This document shows, piece by piece, positions 1 through 64,000 of a DNA stretch of 64,000 bases. Below the pieces are notes generated by a model. That model had not been told where the DNA came from and made no database searches. It worked only from the letters and a program-made list of their open reading frames with translations. The DNA is taken from positions 35,199,877 through 35,263,876 of the forward strand of contig NC_059387.1 of assembly GCF_019703515.2 (NCBI RefSeq), written 5' to 3'. Numbering within the stretch: the first letter of the stretch is position 1; the number at the start of each line of letters is the position of its first letter. The translations under genes were made by a program, and so were the position numbers. Origin of the DNA: Myxocyprinus asiaticus (taxonomy: Eukaryota > Chordata > Actinopteri > Cypriniformes > Catostomidae).

Positions 1-1914
1 GTCACTGTATGTTTAACTAAACCTCACCCAACCAGAAAACAACAGACAAAAGCAAAGCGCACATGAGCGATGAGAGTACAGATAGTTTCAGCGCAGACAC
101 CTTCGGGTTAATGCCAACATTTCAGCTCTGCAACATTATATATGGCACCATAATAGAAAACTTAAAGCTGAGTTTGACAGAAGCAACCGCTGCAGTGCAT
201 CAGGAGTACAGACAGCAGAGACTGAAATGGGACAGACAGACAGCGGGACACCACACCCTGAAATAAAAGCTCTATCTGAACATCTTTAAATCACACGAGC
301 GTAAATTTGCATCGATAAAATTTGGGCGAAGGTAATTTAGTAAGGGTGCTCTGAGTGAAGTGAATAAGTAAATTCATAAGTATGCTTTTAATTTTGTTCC
401 CCACAATCGAGGGTTGCGTAAAAAAATTGTGCAAGTTAAAACGGGGCAATATGTTCCAGTTTTTGGAAGAAGCGCCAAATGTTTGAGGTTCAATGTCCCG
501 TGAAGTAACAGACAGTAGCTGATAGGAAGAAAGTTCAGCTCAAATGAAGAATAATGCCCAGGGTCACACGGATCGGCAGAATCCTACAACTGTATACAGC
601 TATTTACATCAAGGGTTCTCACATTTATACAACAGAACTTGGTAGCACTTCTTAAAAGATTTTGGATTATTTTTTGAAGGTTTTTTTTTTTTCCTTTTTT
701 GATTACTTCTCCAAAACCCCTTCCTTAATCATAAAAGCCAACTTACATCAAAATATACTCACTACAAGTCAACACAACTAACAATATATATAACAGAAGT
801 CAAACACGTAGAAAATCTGAGGTATTTCTGGTTTGAGGTGATCTGTGGTTCATGAACAATATCTTTCGCCTTTTTTTCACATCTAATGTTATTGTTTCGA
901 GTTGCGCTATTTCATCTCGGAAGCCTTTGAATTTCTGGTGACGTGCGGTTGCATCTGAGAACGAGTTTTACTGAGAAGATACAGAATATTTCACCTCATT
1001 TCATCCGAGCAGCAGTACTGTGGAAATTCACTCTTGCATTATGGCATATGCAAACGCGGATTACCGTCTACCACTTTTAAGAAAAAATAAATACAATTCA
1101 TGTGTGTTTTTGACCCTCTTTCTTTGCTAAATGAGTTAAACATCACTTGATTAAAATTTTTAGCCCCAAACAAAGTCTTGTTACCGCTGGGTCATATCTC
1201 AGATTTGGTCCCTGTTAGAAAGAGGTAATACATGACGGGACCCGACAAAATCCAAACACTTCCTGTGAGGATCTGACAAACCTGTCAAGAACATGTCATG
1301 GTTATTTTTCACCCCCAAAAATTACATTTTGCTTAAAGAAAACGAAGCTTATTTTTGGTGCCATTTCGATTTTTTGCATTATGACATTTTCTTTATGAAA
1401 AATGAGCACCCCCACCCAAAAATCGCATTTTCGTTATTATATCGCATTTGTTTTATTATAGGGTGATATTTGCACCCGGGATCAGATTTTTAGCTACAAA
1501 TGCAATGTCTTGTATTTAATCATTTTATTAAAATAAATTCTAACTTACTTTAATAAGGTTGTTACCTATTAACTTAAATCAACTAATAGGAAATGTATCA
1601 GATGTTACAAATAAAACAGGGAATTCATTATGGGGCATTTTGAATTTCGGGGGCGGTTTTGTCACTTTCAGAGAACCCCGTTAATTTCTGCCCCTGGTAA
1701 AATAATAGTAAAGCATTTACAAATCATGGTAGTATTTGTTTGTACTGCCTTTAATTTATGCAGATTTAAATATATAAGGAAATCACTGTGTTAAAATTAT
1801 TATATTGGAGTAATGAGAATCAAGTTAAACGCCTGGACGCATTATGGTAATGAGAATTTTGGGGAAATCTGTCAATAAAATAATGTCATAAATAAAGATG
1901 TTAATGGTCCTTAA
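1..1914. other. downstream flank of acvr2b, no gene recognised
   Basis: AT-rich DNA with short homopolymers. A small open frame at 63-266 has no recognisable domain and no splice partner. The stretch near 1220-1520, with repeated ATTTTGCATT-like and CACCCCCAAAAAT phrases, resembles sequence near 26560-26700 and 58600-58930, so it may be an old dispersed repeat. I see no gene. Confidence 0.5.
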
Positions 1915-1922
1915 ATAGGCTT

Positions 1923-2154
1923 CAGTGGCGGATTTAGGCATGGGCGACATGGGCAGTTGACCAGGGTGGCATCTTTTGGGGGGGTGGCACGAGGCACCCA
2001 CATAGACGACCCCCCCCCCCACCGTCAACAACTTTGGGGGCGTGTTGAAGTGGGTTTCACCCAAGGCGCCATACAATACCACCCCCCCAACATCTTTGGG
2101 GCCGTGTTGAAGCGGGTTTCGCCCAGGGCGCCATACAAGCTAGAAGCGCTACTG
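1923..2154. mobile_element. 232-bp hAT-like non-autonomous element
   Basis: It begins CAGTGGCGGAT and ends AGCGCTACTG (an imperfect inverted terminal repeat). It is flanked by the 8-bp target-site duplication ATAGGCTT (1915-1922) / ATAGGTTT (2155-2162), the hAT signature. The interior carries a tandem duplication of about 60 bp (about 2021-2083 and 2084-2143) with the shared core CGTGTTGAAG and GGCGCCATACAA. There is no coding capacity. Confidence 0.8.
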
Positions 2155-2379
2155 ATAGGTTTCATTTTCTTTTTGCAAAATATCATTTCTTATATTTTAC
2201 TTTTGATTCTGGAGTGAAATATCAGAGCCATTCTGCTCCAAAGCTCCAGATATCAAAAATGCACGTTGCATTATTACAAAAGAAAACGGATAGGAATAAC
2301 AAACACTTTTGTTTAGACGGCCACATGGACTTTTTTTTTAATACTTTTTCAAATCACTCTCAGCACCGAACACACATGC

Positions 2380-2434
2380 GCATACGCGCACACACACGCG
2401 CACACACGCGCACACACGCGCACCACACACACAC
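2380..2434. repeat. CA/CGCA simple repeat
   Basis: Alternating purine-pyrimidine CACACACGCG units. Two open frames across it are repeat artefacts. Confidence 0.9.
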
Positions 2435-2676
2435 ACGCGCACATAATGGTCTTGCATGTTCTGTTTTGATAATTAGAGTTAAATTCACAAGGTCACCGTT
2501 ATATTTCTGTCCTAATGTGATGTGGGAGGCAGTCATGGACCCCAAAACCCCGTAACACTGGATACCTGAGAAAGATTTCCGTACCAAACTAAATGCTCAC
2601 ATGACACTCCACGGGTGAGATTTCACCCAGAGAATTCCCAAACGAACTCTTTTCACAGTCACCAACTTCAATACCA

Positions 2677-2678
<2 letters not shown>

Positions 2679-2709
<31 letters not shown>
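2679..2709. repeat. poly-A tract
   Basis: About 30 uninterrupted A residues on the plus strand. No element body is recognisable immediately upstream, so it is called only as a homopolymer. Confidence 0.85.
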
Positions 2710-2710
<1 letters not shown>

Positions 2711-3133
2711 CCAAAAACAAATAAAAGAAAGGAATTAGTCCAGACGTCTTTTCCGTGTTCTTCTGACACCCGTTAGTTCCGTAAAAGACATGTTTTCCGT
2801 GACTGAACAGCACGTACAGTCGGAGAGAGAACAAAAACTGAGATCCTGCGTGAAAGTTCAATTGCGCGTGTAACAGTCATAATGATCCTCGCAGGTTTTG
2901 CAGCACTGTTGAAATGTCCGACGCGGCGAATATGCAACAATGATGTATTGGTTATGAAAAGTAAAACCGTTGAAATGTTGAGGTACCTGCACATGTCGGC
3001 ATTCATACGTCGGTACCTGAATGCACGTCAAGACATCCTCTCTCGGCTTGTATTATTTTAAAATCTCTGCGTTTGCTCTAATGATAAAAATACAGTAGAG
3101 AAGTGTGCTGGTAGATTTGATCCGATCAGAAAA

Positions 3134-3135
<2 letters not shown>

Positions 3136-3170
<35 letters not shown>
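3136..3170. repeat. AAT trinucleotide microsatellite
   Basis: About eleven AAT units, about 140 bp after the acvr2b stop codon. On the transcribed strand it reads as an AU-rich ATT run inside the presumed 3' UTR. Confidence 0.9.
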
Positions 3171-3306
3171 GTAAAAAAAAATGCTAGGATAAAATAGCAG
3201 CTGGTTTCATGATGTTTGAGATTCACTCCGAGTCTAGAAAGACGAGGGTTGCTTGTTTTGTTTGCTTCGTGTTCGTTTCGCTCCATGTCGAGCGTTGCGT
3301 CGTGAC

Positions 3307-62544
<59,238 letters not shown>

Positions 62545-62631
62545 ATTCCTCTAGTGACAAAAATACACCCCAGATTTGCTCCTTTCCAGTGTCTTCTGCT
62601 TTGCAAACATTTAAAATGATCGGGGGAAACA

Positions 62632-62636
62632 CACAC

Positions 62637-62671
<35 letters not shown>

Positions 62672-62672
62672 G

Positions 62673-62732
<60 letters not shown>
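62632..62732. repeat. CATA / AT / CA compound microsatellite
   Basis: About eight CATA units, a TATATATAGATATATAT section, then about 27 CA units. It lies 90-190 bp upstream of the acvr2b start codon, so probably in the 5' UTR or at the promoter. Confidence 0.92.
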
Positions 62733-62734
<2 letters not shown>

Positions 62735-63000
62735 CGAGCCCGAGTGACCGTCGGCCCGACGTCCGTCCGTCCACCCCACCGCTCGGGCTGAATAAAACTT
62801 TATCACACGGACAAATCCATCGGGAAGCGCCGATATTCCACAGAAACGCCCTCCACTTAATCCAGCGTCAAATAACACGGATCGCTGAGGGACTTTCTCG
62901 CAAAGCCTCTCCGCAAAGCTTCTTTCCCCAGTTCACAGTGAGTATGGCTGGACCGGGTCCGACTCTGACATGCATGAAACTGAACTGAGTCCAAAATGGC
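62733..63000 (-). promoter_or_regulatory. CpG-rich 5' region of acvr2b
   Basis: Dense CpG (for example GACCGTCGGCCCGACGTCCG and GGGAAGCGCCGATATTCC) against an otherwise CpG-poor window, just upstream of exon 1. This is typical of a vertebrate CpG-island promoter. The transcription start is not determined. Confidence 0.55.
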
Positions 63001-63059
63001 TTCGGAGAACCTAACTTAACCAGCAGAAATACCGAACAACGAATCCTACTACAACTAAG

Positions 63060-63240
63060 GCTGAGCTCATGAATATTAATGAGGCTCGCTCAGTAGTGCT
63101 CCCTCATTGGCTGGAACAGAGTGAGCTGGCGAATTGGCAGGACTAGATTGAGCTGGCTCATGAATATTAAGTTGTTTGAAGACAGGATGCTCCAGAAGGA
63201 TGCCGAGGACGTCAGCTGGATCTAATTAACATTCATGAGT
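63060..63240 (-). promoter_or_regulatory. CCAAT boxes and repeated CATGAATATTAA motifs
   Basis: Reverse CCAAT boxes (ATTGG) lie at 63106-63110 and 63133-63137. GCTCATGAATATTAA occurs at about 63066 and 63158, and a related inverse TTAACATTCATGAG at about 63226. The position, 500-700 bp upstream of the start codon, fits a proximal promoter. Confidence 0.4.
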
Positions 63241-64000
63241 CACCTCTACACCGTAGTAGGATTGGGAATTTCGCAGCAACAAAACCCGGATGTTGCAACA
63301 CAAAGAGAGAATGCAAAGCTTTCGAGTCGAGTCCATATGCTCAGACAACACATTTTCCAAAAATATACACACACAAACTTGCACGCTGTCCTAAAAGCCA
63401 TAGAGCCAACATTGCTGAATTTAGTTGCAAATAAGTACAAGAATGACTCAAATTATTAGGGAATGCATAACATAAATGACAATTTATGGGAAAACCGACT
63501 TGTCAAGAAAATGATGTCATGAACATGTAAAAATACTAAAAGTAATGTTATTTTTTAATGCTAAATATAATTTATATTTATTTACTTATGATATCAAGGT
63601 GAAATATTTTTTTTCTTAGATTCACAATAAGTTTATCTAATCAGGTTGTAAAACACACTGACATTAAATCTCTTTCGCAAGACAAACAGTTTAATAAACC
63701 CTAAATATATAGAGAGATAAATGTCTATCGTTGCCCACACAAAAACAGCAAAGCAACCAAATCAGTTGCTCTTACATTAATAGAGAAGCAATATAAAATT
63801 GCAAGATACAAATCTAAGATTTAAACTGTATAAGAGTAGGAAATTGCAAAAGCAATGATGTCTGCTTTGTCAGACTTGCTGACATTAGAACAAGTCAAGA
63901 AAGTGTTAAAACAGAGTTACAATTCAAACTGTTCAAATTCAAATGAAATTCCTGGTTCTTCAATGATCACAGAAGGTAATTATGTTGAGAAGCAGCACTT
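63241..64000. other. upstream flank of acvr2b
   Basis: No gene recognised. 63775-63995 is the second copy of the repeat at 60484-60690. Confidence 0.5.

Larger units (their letters stand above)
1524..3306 (-). other. putative acvr2b 3' UTR
   Basis: Non-coding sequence directly after the stop codon. Going downstream on the minus strand, the first canonical AATAAA I find is near 1529-1524 (TTTATT on the plus strand). An ATTAAA is near 2342. Where cleavage occurs is not shown by the sequence, so the far end is provisional. The stretch includes an AAT repeat, a 30-base A run, a CA/CGCA repeat and a small hAT element. Confidence 0.35.

Noticed and set aside
63..266. 67-residue open frame downstream of acvr2b
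   Set aside because: Random length, no domain, no splice or promoter context.

Overview
The window is vertebrate nuclear DNA, almost certainly from a teleost fish and most probably a cypriniform (carp, loach or sucker relative). Two things support this: one split gene with GT-AG introns, and a dense load of fish-type mobile elements (Tc1/Sleeping Beauty-like transposons, short hAT elements, a tRNA-derived SINE, LTR relics). The lineage below teleost is inferred from repeat character only.

There is one host gene that I can fully support: acvr2b, the activin receptor type-2B, on the minus strand. Its eleven coding exons run from the start codon at 62544 to the stop codon at 3307. They join in frame into a 510-residue protein: signal peptide, ten-cysteine ligand-binding domain, one membrane segment, a complete Ser/Thr kinase and the ESSI C terminus. 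All ten introns are GT-AG. Exons 4 to 11 lie between 3.3 and 11.7 kb. Exons 3 and 2 are near 17.3 and 21 kb. Exon 1 is 41.5 kb further away, next to a CpG-rich promoter-like stretch. Teleosts often keep two copies (acvr2ba, acvr2bb) and the sequence alone does not tell me which this is.

Layout: 1-3306, 3' UTR and downstream DNA with a small hAT element; 3307-11712, exons 11 to 4 with repeat-filled introns 10 and 8; 11713-20816, introns 3 and 2 with two Tc1-type elements and a long TTA array; 21025-62492, intron 1, largely built of mobile elements and simple repeats; 62493-62544, exon 1; 62545-64000, 5' UTR, CpG-rich segment and upstream DNA.

The mobile elements give the window its texture. 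Several are delimited to the base by target-site duplications: hAT-type elements with 8-bp duplications, a miniature LTR element and a solo LTR with 5-bp duplications, Tc1-type elements at TA, and a SINE with a 16-bp duplication. There is a three-level nest (Tc1 inside hAT inside Tc1), an uninterrupted Tc1 transposase frame with a decayed sister copy, a Sleeping Beauty-type internal-deletion derivative, a fold-back palindrome, and a SINE carrying an exact 22-bp micro-inversion. One unexplained exon-like island (52719-52869, same strand as acvr2b) is the best candidate for something not yet described. I see no bacterial genes, operons, CRISPR arrays, rRNA genes or functional tRNA genes.
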